Positions 18,919-26,944 of a DNA stretch of 64,000 nt are shown here, piece after piece (position 1 is the stretch's first letter; every line of letters starts with the position of its first letter). The notes beneath the pieces are model-generated. The model saw only the letters and a list, made by a program, of their open reading frames with translations, was not told the origin of the DNA and ran no database searches. The position numbers and the translations under genes were made by a program. The stretch comes from Gemmatimonadota bacterium (GTDB lineage: Bacteria > Gemmatimonadota > Gemmatimonadetes > Gemmatimonadales > Gemmatimonadaceae), in assembly GCA_028287235.1 (NCBI GenBank), contig JAQBQB010000014.1, positions 62,001 through 126,000 on the forward strand, given 5' to 3'.

Positions 18919-21558
18919 ATGGACGACCGCAGCATGTTCGCCTCGCTCGCTTCCGCCCTGGCGGGCCGCTACGAGATCGATCGCGAGATCGGCCGCGGCG
19001 GAATGGCCACCGTGTATCTCGCCCGGGACGTCCGCCACACGCGCCCGGTTGCGCTGAAGGTCCTCGACTCGGAGCTCGGCGCGGTCCTCGGCGCGGAACG
19101 GTTCCTCAGTGAGATCCGGGTCACGGCAAACCTCCAGCACCCGAATCTTCTGCCGCTGTTCGATTCGGGCGAGGCCGACGGACTGCTCTTCTATGTGATG
19201 CCGTTCGTCGAAGGAGAAACGCTTCGGCATCGCCTCGATCGCGACAAGCAGCTGCCGATCGACGACGCGGTACGGATCGCGACGGCAATCGCCGGCGCGC
19301 TCGACTACGCGCACCGGCACGGCGTCATCCATCGCGATCTCAAGCCGGAAAATGTGCTGCTGCACGACGGACAACCGCTCGTCGCCGACTTCGGCATCGC
19401 ATTAGCAGTCTCTAATGCCGGCGGACAGCGTGTCACCCAGACCGGCTTGTCGCTCGGCACTCCGCAGTACATGTCGCCCGAGCAGGCGACCGGCGATCGC
19501 AGCATCGACGGCCGGACGGACATCTACTCGCTCGGCGCGCTCACGTACGAGATGCTGACCGGCGAACCGCCGCACTCCGGCACTACCGCTCAGGCGATCA
19601 TCGCGCGGCTCATGACCGAGGAACCGCGCCCCATATCGAGCTCGCGGCGCTCGGTACCGGAGGAAGTCGAAGCCGCGGTGCTGCACGCGCTGGAGAAGCT
19701 GCCGGCGGATCGCTTCCAGTCGGCAAAGGAGTTCGCCGACGCGTTGCATGCGCGAGGCACAACGCGAATCCGCGGTGCCGCAACGTCTGCAAAGAACGAT
19801 CGGAAGCCGTGGATCGCGGCCGCGGCAGCGGCCACTGCAGCTGCAGTAGTGGCCGCAGTCGTTGGTTACCTCGCGCATCCCACGGCGGCGGTTTTTCCGC
19901 CGGCGCGTTTTACGCTCGACGCGCCTGCGGGAGTCATCCCCACGGCGACAGGCACTGCCGTCGCGCTATCGCCGGACGGCCGACAGATCGTCTTCAGCGG
20001 AGTGAGCGGAGGGGCGCTCCAACTCTATTCGCGTGCCCTCGATGACCTCGAGGCCAAGGCCATTGCCGGAACCGCGTCGGGAGGGCAGCCCGTTTATTCA
20101 CCGGACGGACGGTGGATCGCCTTCCTGACGACGGCGCTGGAGCTGAAGAAAGTCGAGGCCACGGGCGGGCCGGCGATCACACTTGCCAAAGGTCTTCTCG
20201 CTACAGGCATGGATTGGTCAAGCCGCGGCGTCATCGTCATCGGCAGCACGCTGACTTATGCTGGACTGAGCCGGCTACCCGAAGCGGGTGGCGAGCCGGT
20301 GCCGCTGACCAAGCCAGACAGCGCGATGGAGCGTCACGGCTATCCAGTCGTCCTCGCCGACGGCCGAACGATTCTTTTCACTCTCCTCGGCGGGGTTAGT
20401 ACTCGGGCGTCGCGCCTCGCACTGACGTCGCTCGACGATGGCATCGTTCACTTGCTCGATGTCTCCGCGTTGGCTGCGCTCGGCGTCGTCGATGGCAATC
20501 TCGTGTATGTGCGCGTCGATGGGACGATCATGGCGGCCCCGTTCGATCCGCGTCGACGAAAGCTCGGCGGATCGGTGCCGCTCATGGAAATGGTCACCGG
20601 ATGCGCGGGGTGCGTGGCAAGCCGAGCGGTGCGGCTATCGCGCACCGGGTCGCTTGTCGCGCTGAGGGGGTCGCTTCTTGACCGTCTCATTCTCATCGAT
20701 GCATCGGGCGCCGAACACCAATTGAGTCGCGACGAAGCGGACCTCTCCGCTCCACGCTTCTCACCCGACGGCCGCCGGCTCGCGGTATCGGTCCGCGGAT
20801 CCGACTCCCTCCACAATCACGATGTCTGGATCTACGACGTTGCGACGCGATCGCCCACGCGGCTCACGTCGGGCAAGGACGACTATTTCCCACGGTGGAC
20901 CCCGGATGGGCGGCGGATTCTTTTTGCCGCCGGCGATCACCGCAATCCTCGGCAGATCTGGCAACAGGTCGCCGACGGCAGCTCCCCCGCGTCCCGCATC
21001 GACGAGGTGCCGGAGGGGACGACAGCCGATTTGTCACGGGACGGTCGCTCAGTCGTGTTCGGCGTCGGCGACACCGGTCGCAATCCAGTTATCATGACGA
21101 CGACAATCGGGAGCACGACCAAGCCCGTCGTATTTGCGGACGACAAGCTCGCGAGAGCGCCGACGTTTTCGCCCGATGGACACTGGGTTGTGTATGAATC
21201 GACCGAAACCGGGCGGCGCGAAATTTACGTGCGACCGTTTCCTGGCCCCGGTGGCCGCGTGCAGGTTTCGGTGGACGGGGGCGGCGACGCGCGATGGATC
21301 AGGGGAGGGCGCGCGATCGTGTACGTCACGCCGGATCGAACGCTCTCCGTCGCGAGCGTCACGACGGCACCGACATTCACGGTCCAATCGCGATCGCCGT
21401 TCCCGACGAAGATGCCGAGCGACTTCGACGGATCGAACGGCTTCGACGTGTCAGATGACGGCCAGCACGTCGCGGCCGTGTTGCCGAGCGGCCAAGGGGC
21501 GAAAGTGATGGTGATTCTGAATTTCGCGCAGGAACTGCGCGAGAAGCTCAAACGGTAA
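18919..21558 (+). CDS. Receptor-type Ser/Thr protein kinase with TolB-like propeller (kinase 5)
   Basis: 879 residues, the only kinase of the island on the plus strand. Kinase domain: IGRGGMATV, Lys47, VIHRDLKPEN (Asp140), DFG (Asp157), GTPQYMSPEQ. The membrane helix is Ala/Val-rich (about 295-315), followed by TolB/WD40-like blades (SPDGRQIVFS, SPDGRWIAFL, SPDGRRLAVS, TPDGRRILFA, SPDGHWVVYE) and the tail VILNFAQELREKLKR. The kinase domain is very close to kinases 1, 2 and 4. It is divergent from the MBL/kinase operon, so its own promoter should lie in 18755-18918. Confidence 0.93.
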   Translation: MDDRSMFASLASALAGRYEIDREIGRGGMATVYLARDVRHTRPVALKVLDSELGAVLGAERFLSEIRVTANLQHPNLLPLFDSGEADGLLFYVMPFVEGETLRHRLDRDKQLPIDDAVRIATAIAGALDYAHRHGVIHRDLKPENVLLHDGQPLVADFGIALAVSNAGGQRVTQTGLSLGTPQYMSPEQATGDRSIDGRTDIYSLGALTYEMLTGEPPHSGTTAQAIIARLMTEEPRPISSSRRSVPEEVEAAVLHALEKLPADRFQSAKEFADALHARGTTRIRGAATSAKNDRKPWIAAAAAATAAAVVAAVVGYLAHPTAAVFPPARFTLDAPAGVIPTATGTAVALSPDGRQIVFSGVSGGALQLYSRALDDLEAKAIAGTASGGQPVYSPDGRWIAFLTTALELKKVEATGGPAITLAKGLLATGMDWSSRGVIVIGSTLTYAGLSRLPEAGGEPVPLTKPDSAMERHGYPVVLADGRTILFTLLGGVSTRASRLALTSLDDGIVHLLDVSALAALGVVDGNLVYVRVDGTIMAAPFDPRRRKLGGSVPLMEMVTGCAGCVASRAVRLSRTGSLVALRGSLLDRLILIDASGAEHQLSRDEADLSAPRFSPDGRRLAVSVRGSDSLHNHDVWIYDVATRSPTRLTSGKDDYFPRWTPDGRRILFAAGDHRNPRQIWQQVADGSSPASRIDEVPEGTTADLSRDGRSVVFGVGDTGRNPVIMTTTIGSTTKPVVFADDKLARAPTFSPDGHWVVYESTETGRREIYVRPFPGPGGRVQVSVDGGGDARWIRGGRAIVYVTPDRTLSVASVTTAPTFTVQSRSPFPTKMPSDFDGSNGFDVSDDGQHVAAVLPSGQGAKVMVILNFAQELREKLKR

Positions 21559-21763
21559 CGCGTTCAGGGCGAGGCAAATTGCAATCCGCCCGTGGCTCCC
21601 CACGATGTCGGGAAGCCGTACCGGCCATACGCCGCACCGCCGTGCCGGATCATCGCGGGTCCGATACCCGGCCACAGATGTAGCGCGACGCCCTGTTAGA
21701 CAAATCGTATTGCCCGACGAGCGTAGCAACAGTGACTCGCGCCGGCGTCACGCCGAGGAGGGG

Positions 21764-21823
21764 ATGAAAGTGCTCGTCGCGTTGAACGGGGTGCAGGAGC
21801 TTCGAGATCGGCTGAAGCGATGA
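21764..21823 (+). pseudogene. C-terminal remnant of a propeller kinase
   Basis: This frame encodes MKVLVALNGVQELRDRLKR and stops at TGA 21821-21823. It aligns almost residue for residue with the last residues of kinase 5 just upstream (AKVMVILNFAQELREKLKR). A GAGGAGG-like stretch precedes it by chance or descent. The 200 bases between kinase 5 and this scrap show no recognisable kinase or blade motif. I read it as the decayed end of a sixth propeller kinase or of a tandem duplicate. A 19-residue translated peptide is the less likely alternative. Confidence 0.55.
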
Positions 21824-22002
21824 CTAGCGCCTCTCCTGCCGCTGGAGCCTGGCAATCCGCCCCAACACCGGGCACTCCGAACATCGTGATCCCCGGAACA
21901 CCGGCAACGCCCGGTGTGGGCGGTGTGCCGGGGTTTCCTGGCACGCCGGACATCGTCATCCCTGGAAATCCGGGGACGCCCGGGGGTTGGGAGCCGTGCT
22001 AG
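21820..22002 (+). CDS. Small Pro/Gly-repeat peptide, function unknown
   Basis: 60 residues. The ATG overlaps the stop of the kinase remnant as ATGA. The sequence is an imperfect Pro-Gly repeat: PGTPNIVIPGTPATPG, then GGVPGFPGTPDIVIPGNP, ending GTPGGWEPC. It has no signal peptide and no recognised domain. The repeated (P/N)IVIPG(T/N)P unit suggests an extended, collagen-like or polyproline chain ending in Cys. It may be a real short gene or the 3' end of a longer gene whose 5' part was replaced by kinase DNA. The next 266 bases, to 22268, show nothing I can support. Confidence 0.4.
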   Translation: MTSASPAAGAWQSAPTPGTPNIVIPGTPATPGVGGVPGFPGTPDIVIPGNPGTPGGWEPC

Positions 22003-22268
22003 CGGCGATCGTGGAATCGTCAGCGAGCTTGCTTCGGGGGCGGGCAGTCAGCCGCGGACGCATTCGATGCCGTCGCCTGCAGCACCTTTCGTGACTCGAG
22101 CCAACTCACGGTGGCGCACGTTGTGGGCGTGACCGCGGCGATGACGATCGCGATCTCCGACTGGCCGTAGCCGACGCCGGCGCCGATCACCGCCGTTGCC
22201 AACGCTGCCCCCACTCACGCCCCACTCACGCATGACGCTATCATGACGCTCCCTCGTCATCCTACGCC

Positions 22269-23060
22269 ATGCGCTCAAAAGTCGTGGACTACATCGATGG
22301 CACCCACGGCATGGTCGACCCCTTTGGCGACCTTGACGCCGAGGACGACGACCTCGACGACGCCGAGGACGCCGACGACCTGGAGCCCGTCTCCGGCCCG
22401 CTAAGAAAGCCGGAGCCGAAGTATTCGCCCAACCCGCAAGCCTGGCTCGACTCGGCTCTGATGACCCGCACCGAGGCCGCCCTCCGCCTCGCCCGGCATC
22501 TGCTCACCGCTCACCTGGCCGCGTCCGACGTCCGCGTCTCACTGACCGGCTTCGAGCTCACCCACCGCGAACGCCCGAAGTTCCCAGTCCAACGCTTCCT
22601 CGCCGAACGCGCCTGCCTGCCAGAAGCGCCAGAGACTCCTGACGCGCCCAACGGGTCCGTCGCCGATGCCGCCAACCACTGTCTCCCGACAGACTGGCGC
22701 ACCCGCTACATAATGAAGCACGTCCCCCACGCCCTGGTGCTCGACTCCCAGCCGGGCATAGGCGACGTCGAGGCCATGCTCGCCGACGGCCGGCGTCTCG
22801 TCGCCCACGTCTCGCGCGGCCGACTCTCCGCCACCCGCAGCCCCGGCGAGCACAAGCTCCTCCGCGCCGCGCTCGGCCGCGCGCTCACGTTCGAGCGCTA
22901 CGCGCCGCTCGACGTCGGCGCTGCCGTCATCCCGCGGTCGCCGCGCTTCCGCGAGCTGGCCGCGCGCTGGCGGCACAGCCCCATCGTCGTGCGCGCCGGG
23001 CTGCTGATTCTGACCGTCGATCGCGTGGGAAACGTCGAGGGGATCGAGTTCGGTCAATAA
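22269..23060 (+). CDS. Hypothetical protein with acidic N-terminus
   Basis: 263 residues with no recognised family. Residues 17-41 are a strongly acidic stretch (DPFGDLDAEDDDLDDAED). The rest is a mixed alpha/beta, Arg-rich cytoplasmic-type sequence, with TRTEAALRLARHLLTAHLAA helical and LLILTVDRVGNVEGIEFGQ strand-like at the C-terminus. It has no signal peptide or membrane helix. Third-position G/C bias and full length support it as a gene. It stands alone on the plus strand, with a non-coding stretch on each side. Confidence 0.65.
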   Translation: MRSKVVDYIDGTHGMVDPFGDLDAEDDDLDDAEDADDLEPVSGPLRKPEPKYSPNPQAWLDSALMTRTEAALRLARHLLTAHLAASDVRVSLTGFELTHRERPKFPVQRFLAERACLPEAPETPDAPNGSVADAANHCLPTDWRTRYIMKHVPHALVLDSQPGIGDVEAMLADGRRLVAHVSRGRLSATRSPGEHKLLRAALGRALTFERYAPLDVGAAVIPRSPRFRELAARWRHSPIVVRAGLLILTVDRVGNVEGIEFGQ

Positions 23061-23468
23061 GTCCTCATTGAGGATGAGTAATACAACAACCCTTTAGTAG
23101 GGGACTGTGTGTGCGCGATCGCATTCCAACCGCGATCACACGCATTCCGTGGTCCGACCGACGGCACCAACAGGTGCATCACGCGCGCCCAGCGCTGCGT
23201 CAACCGAGTCCACGGCCCGTGCACGCCAATCCCTCACGCTGGTTCGGCCGACCCAGCGTTCGTTTCGCCTGACCACGACCTCGAATCACCCGATCCCACG
23301 CACGGTCGGACGCGACTCCTGCGGCGATCACCCGAGCTCGGACACCGTTCAGACACGACCCACGGTGCGTCCGACGAGTTCCCTGGTGTGTGCAGGCGCA
23401 ATGCATGACGCAGACATGACGATAGGTACGACGCTCACTCACGTTCCAACCACCTTCAGGGAGAACAC
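23061..23468. other. Non-coding stretch between two hypothetical genes
   Basis: About 400 bases without a supportable gene; short frames here are unlike proteins. It begins with a small palindrome TCCTCATTGAGGA (23062-23074), followed by a comparatively AT-rich patch (ATGAGTAATACAACAACCC). It ends with the GGGAG ribosome binding site of the next gene. A promoter for that gene is expected here, but I cannot place boxes with confidence. Confidence 0.4.
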
Positions 23469-24218
23469 GTGCGCCAACAACAGCAACGCACGCTCGATGC
23501 GCTCCGCCGTACGCAGGATTTCCTCGACGCCCACGCCGATTCGGTGGGGTCACTCAAGGAATCGGAGGGACGCAAGCAGTTGGACGACGCGGTCATGTCG
23601 CTGGCCGCGCACACCGATCAGCAGGGTGCCATGGACCTCGCCATGGCCGGACAGGTGAGCCAGCAGAACGCGCTGGCCCTGGACCTCCGCGCGAAGCACA
23701 TGACGCCGATCGCAACCTTCTCCCGCGCGAAGCTGCGCGGGGTGCCGGACTTCGCGGCACTCACCAAGTCGGGTACGGGGCTGCAGCCCAAGCCGCTCAT
23801 CCGCGCGGCGCGCGCGATGGCCACGGCGGCGCTACCGCACGCCGACGCATTCACGCGCGCGGGCTTTCCAGCCGACACCGTCGCGCAACTCGGCGCCGCG
23901 GCAACGGCGCTCGAGGACGCGATGACGCAACGCGCCAACGCCAAGGTCAACCGGGTGCTCGCCACCAAGGGCATCCACGTGGAGTTGGCGCAGGGGAGGG
24001 AAGCCGTCGCGATGCTCAGTGCGGTGGTGAGCAAGATGCTCCACGGTGACACGACGCTCCTCGCCGGGTGGCGGGTGGCGAAGCGGATCACGGCGAAGCT
24101 AGGAGCCGTACGGGTGCCGGCGGTGGGTCCGGCGCCGGTGCCTCCGACTGCGCCCGTGACGCCGGTCGTGACTCTCGCGACCGACGCGGTTCAACCGCCG
24201 GTGAAAGCGGCGGCGTAG
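23469..24218 (+). CDS. Hypothetical helical protein
   Basis: 249 residues starting at GTG 23469, supported by GGGAG a few bases upstream (CAGGGAGAACAC). The body is almost entirely helical and Ala/Gln-rich (MRQQQQRTLDALRRTQDFLD, then long amphipathic helices). It ends in a Pro/Val tail (VPAVGPAPVPPTAPVTPVV). No signal peptide and no recognised domain. A strong hairpin lies 18 bases after the stop. I cannot assign a function; a structural or coiled-coil role would fit the composition. Confidence 0.7.
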   Translation: MRQQQQRTLDALRRTQDFLDAHADSVGSLKESEGRKQLDDAVMSLAAHTDQQGAMDLAMAGQVSQQNALALDLRAKHMTPIATFSRAKLRGVPDFAALTKSGTGLQPKPLIRAARAMATAALPHADAFTRAGFPADTVAQLGAAATALEDAMTQRANAKVNRVLATKGIHVELAQGREAVAMLSAVVSKMLHGDTTLLAGWRVAKRITAKLGAVRVPAVGPAPVPPTAPVTPVVTLATDAVQPPVKAAA

Positions 24219-24236
24219 CTCAGAACGTCGAACGCC

Positions 24237-24264
24237 AAACGCCCGCGCGAAAGCGCGGGCGTTT
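24237..24264. terminator. GC-rich hairpin terminator between convergent genes
   Basis: A perfect 12-bp stem (AAACGCCCGCGC / GCGCGGGCGTTT) encloses a GAAA tetraloop, followed by TGTGCGTTGG. It has the shape of an intrinsic terminator, though the T-run is short and interrupted. It lies between the plus-strand gene ending at 24218 and the minus-strand gene ending at 24312, so it could serve both directions. Confidence 0.75.
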
Positions 24265-24311
24265 GTGCGTTGGTCGTACCTACCGCGTCGCTAGCCATTT
24301 CCCCGTCGGGG

Positions 24312-25223
24312 CTACGGCTTGGCGTGCCGCCCGCACAGGGCATCGGCGGCCGGTGATGGCCTCGAGCTCATGATCGAATCGAGCAGCTCCGGCGGCATTC
24401 TCGCGCTCAGTTTCCGCATGTCCATCACCTTGTAATCCGCCGGAACCCGAAACACCGCGACGTCGATTGGTGCCCGCGACAGCTCGACGTATTCGGTCGT
24501 CGTCGTGACGGTGCGCGGTACGCCGTGGGCGTCGGCCTCGGTGTGCTTCGAGATGGTGCGAAGTGCCAATCCCTTCGGAAGTCCCGTCGCCGCATCGGAG
24601 ATTGACTGCGCGATTGCCTCGGAGCCGAGGACGGCACTGAAGTGCCCGAGCGTGAGCTTCATCGCCGGATCGAGATCCACGTCGGGCGCGATCCACGTGT
24701 CGCTGACGCCACCGACGTCTCGGGTGCATGCCTGCCCGTCCAGGGTCACCTCGATCGCGCCCGTGGTCGTGACGCGATAGTGATGCGTCGCGTGGCCCAG
24801 AATGAACCCTCCATCGCCGACATCTTCGATGCCGCTGGTCGCAACGTGTCTCTTGACGGACGGCATGGCCGGGCGAATCGTACCGAACATCGCGCTGGGG
24901 TTGGTGATCGACGCGAGGCGCTGAGAGGGCATGACCGTCGTCATCGTGCTGTCGGCGTCGTTCATGATCGTGTACAGACCTTCCGCCCCCCGCGCCTCGC
25001 CGGAGTTACCGGAGATCTGAACGTACTCCGTGCGAAGGCTTTGGGCGGTCACTTGGTAGCGTACTGCCATGGAGCCGCGGTGACCCTGGCTGCCCGAGTC
25101 GGCGGTGATGTTCATGGTGTACAGCCAGCCGGGAACGCGAGTCTGGGCGGCGGCGGACCCACTCGGCATGGCGGCGAACAGCGCCAACAGCGCTGCGGCG
25201 GAGAAGCAAAGCGGTGGGCGCAT
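24312..25223 (-). CDS. DUF4412-like secreted protein
   Basis: 303 residues with a Sec signal peptide (MRPPLCFSAAALLALFAA, cleavage near GSAAAQ). The mature chain is beta-rich and fits the layout of DUF4412-type proteins: an opening strand with YTMNITADSG, a central GHATHHYRVTTTG segment in which a measured quantity is related to a stored state, and a C-terminal segment VELSRAPIDVAVFRVPADYKVMD in separate strands. The family has no defined activity. GAGGA precedes the ATG by about eight bases. It is a single gene, convergent with the helical hypothetical and separated from it by the hairpin at 24237. Confidence 0.65.
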   Translation of the reverse strand: MRPPLCFSAAALLALFAAMPSGSAAAQTRVPGWLYTMNITADSGSQGHRGSMAVRYQVTAQSLRTEYVQISGNSGEARGAEGLYTIMNDADSTMTTVMPSQRLASITNPSAMFGTIRPAMPSVKRHVATSGIEDVGDGGFILGHATHHYRVTTTGAIEVTLDGQACTRDVGGVSDTWIAPDVDLDPAMKLTLGHFSAVLGSEAIAQSISDAATGLPKGLALRTISKHTEADAHGVPRTVTTTTEYVELSRAPIDVAVFRVPADYKVMDMRKLSARMPPELLDSIMSSRPSPAADALCGRHAKP

Positions 25224-25316
25224 GGCGGCATCCTCGGAGAGCGGGCCGGAGCCAGGTACGATGACGAGAGCCCGCGAGTGAGCATACGCTAGCGCACAAT
25301 TACTGAATTGTCACGC

Positions 25317-25548
25317 TTAGATGTCGGCGGGCAGCGACACGTGGGCCGGATCGTTCGGCGTGGGGGCGCGGGCGAACTTGCCGTCGATCGGCAGCATATT
25401 CGCGCCGTTCCTGCGAGCTGAGATCTCGAATCGCGTCTCGGGCCAGGACGTTCCGGTCGCGTGAATCGCCGGTGGCCTTGCGATAGATGAAGATGTTCTG
25501 TCCGTCGCCCCGACCACCTCCCCGCACCTCGTAGTCCCCGAGTGTCAT
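25317..25548 (-). pseudogene. Possible frameshifted small gene
   Basis: Two overlapping minus-strand frames each look protein-like for only half of this stretch. The first half from ATG 25548 reads MTLGDYEVRGGGRGDGQNIF. In the neighbouring frame the second half reads ETRFEISARRNGANMLPIDG and continues to a stop at 25317 (ending HVSLPADI). A single-base shift around 25430-25470 would join them into one protein of about 77 residues. It starts 11 bases after the stop of the membrane-protein gene. It could equally be an intact short gene in one frame; a read error is also possible. Confidence 0.3.
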
Positions 25549-25558
25549 ACGAGAACGG

Positions 25559-26005
25559 TTAGCCTTGTCCATTGTAGAAGCTCCGCTGCCCTCGTCCCGC
25601 CAATGCTGCATGCACCACCAGCTCGATCGCGAGGAACGCCATTCCTCCGAGCAAGACAGTGCGCCAGGCGATCTCGGGTCCGCCGAGGGCGTGTGCGGTC
25701 ACCCGCATCATGAGCGCGAGCGCGACGCCGCCGACCGTCCACACGGCGAGGCGTGCGAGCACTTGCACGGGCCGCGCGGTTGCGAGCCGAGGCCGCAACC
25801 AGTTGAGAAACCAGAGCTCGACCCAGTGGCCGCCGAACGCGGGCCAGAGCGCCAGCAAGACCGCCACCGGCCAACTGATGCGATGCGCGCTCGCGACGAA
25901 CATGACGGTGCCGAGCACCAGCGCGATGGTGCCAGTCCGCAGGACGGTCGCCTGCAGTGGCTCCTCGAAGGGCATCCACGGTGGCGAGTTGTTTGGCTGT
26001 ACCAT
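25559..26005 (-). CDS. Small integral membrane protein, function unknown
   Basis: 148 residues from ATG 26005, chosen because GAGAGGGAG lies just upstream; an in-frame GTG at 26041 has no such site. Three or four membrane helices are visible: GTIALVLGTVMFVASA, WPVAVLLALWPAFGGHW, VLARLAVWTVGGVALALMM and TVLLGGMAFLAIELVVHAAL. No conserved motif is recognised. Divergent from the Ig-like protein gene across an AT-rich gap. Confidence 0.68.
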   Translation of the reverse strand: MVQPNNSPPWMPFEEPLQATVLRTGTIALVLGTVMFVASAHRISWPVAVLLALWPAFGGHWVELWFLNWLRPRLATARPVQVLARLAVWTVGGVALALMMRVTAHALGGPEIAWRTVLLGGMAFLAIELVVHAALAGRGQRSFYNGQG

Positions 26006-26059
26006 CGCTCCCTCTCGATCCGGTGCCGACGATGATGCCACCTATCGCCCGAGGTTCAC

Positions 26060-26110
26060 CGTGGAAACAATTCTTTGCAAGTGATTCATTGATTAAAAAC
26101 TTCTAATGAA
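26060..26110. promoter_or_regulatory. AT-rich promoter-like island between divergent genes
   Basis: This is the most AT-rich run in the neighbourhood (TTCTTTGCAAGTGATTCATT, then GATTAAAAACTTCTAATG). It lies between the membrane-protein gene on the minus strand and the Ig-like protein gene at 26212. Such a drop in G+C in an otherwise GC-rich region is typical of a promoter zone. I cannot define -35 and -10 boxes with confidence. Confidence 0.4.
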
Positions 26111-26211
26111 CACCCTGATTTGCGCAAGGGGTGAGAGGCCTGGCGCCCTGAACAACTGTTCGCAATATTGGCCCAACTAAGCCATTGCCCCATCCGACGA
26201 GGAGTACGCCG

Positions 26212-26925
26212 ATGCGAACCGTTCTCCCGATGCTCCTCGTGCTTGCCGTCAGCCACCCGCATTGCTCAGGCGGCGCGGATGCGGTAGTCGCACCCAAGTC
26301 GGTTGACGCCACGGATCTACAGTTGACGCCGAGCGAGGCGCCGGCGGACGGCGCAACGCTGGTCACCGCGAAAGTCACCGTCACCACCGACAGTGGTCAC
26401 GCGCCGGTCAACGTCAGTCTCGCGTCGACAACGGGCATCTTTCCGTCTGCCGCGTCGTCAACGTTCACCGGCATCACCGACGGTTCGCACACCGTCGTCG
26501 CCACGCTCAAAGTCGGGCGTGACACCGGGGTGTTCTTGCTGCGCGCATCCGCCGGCGCGGCGTCCCAAACGAAGTCGATTCACCTGACCTACGCGTATCC
26601 GCAACAACTCGTGCTGACTGGCGCGGCATTGACCGTCGGTGCGAAAGCCACGATCACCATCAACGTGTCGGCGATCCGTGCGCCGGGATTCGTGACCCGA
26701 GGCGCGCTCATTTCCTTTGTGCTGCAGCGGGCCGATTCGGTGGACAAGCCGGCGCCAGGCTCGGTCGAGGGACCGGCTGTGACCGATTCGCTTGGGAATG
26801 CCGTCGTCCATTTCACGAGCGGCGCAGCGACGGCGGCGGATTCAGTCGTGCTCGTCGCCGCGACCCCGAGCGCCGATGCCGCCAAACCGGTGGTTGGCAG
26901 AATCAAACTCTACATCACACCGTGA
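26212..26925 (+). CDS. Secreted Ig-like (invasin/Big-1-type) domain protein
   Basis: 237 residues from ATG 26212, preceded by GAGGAG at good spacing. The N-terminus MRTVLPMLLVLAVSHPHCSGG is an export signal; the Cys is not in a clean lipobox. Two beta-sandwich repeats of about 100 residues follow. The first (LQLTPSEAPADGATLVTAKVT) has the opening typical of Big-1/invasin-like modules that extend surface proteins. Each carries a SVEGPAVTDSLGNAVVHFT-like strand pair. It is probably a cell-surface or periplasmic binding protein. The stop overlaps the GTG of the next gene, so the two are likely translated together. Confidence 0.6.
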   Translation: MRTVLPMLLVLAVSHPHCSGGADAVVAPKSVDATDLQLTPSEAPADGATLVTAKVTVTTDSGHAPVNVSLASTTGIFPSAASSTFTGITDGSHTVVATLKVGRDTGVFLLRASAGAASQTKSIHLTYAYPQQLVLTGAALTVGAKATITINVSAIRAPGFVTRGALISFVLQRADSVDKPAPGSVEGPAVTDSLGNAVVHFTSGAATAADSVVLVAATPSADAAKPVVGRIKLYITP

Positions 26926-26944
26926 GGCATCCCGTGAGGCATCC
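26921..26944 (+). repeat. Tandem 12-bp duplication across a stop/start junction
   Basis: CGTGAGGCATCC occurs twice back to back (26921-26932 and 26933-26944), followed by a partial third CGTG. The first copy contains both the TGA stop of the Ig-like protein and the GTG start of the next gene. The duplication gives the downstream protein the N-terminus MRHPVRHPV and provides two alternative GTG starts. Confidence 0.85.

Noticed and set aside
22020-22278. Small minus-strand frames between the Pro/Gly peptide and the acidic hypothetical
   Set aside because: Short, no ribosome binding site, no recognisable motif; two frames compete without support for either.
23107-23658. 183-codon frame in the non-coding stretch before the helical hypothetical
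   Set aside because: Ser/Thr/Pro-rich composition with no domain; it overlaps the real gene at 23469, which has a good SD.
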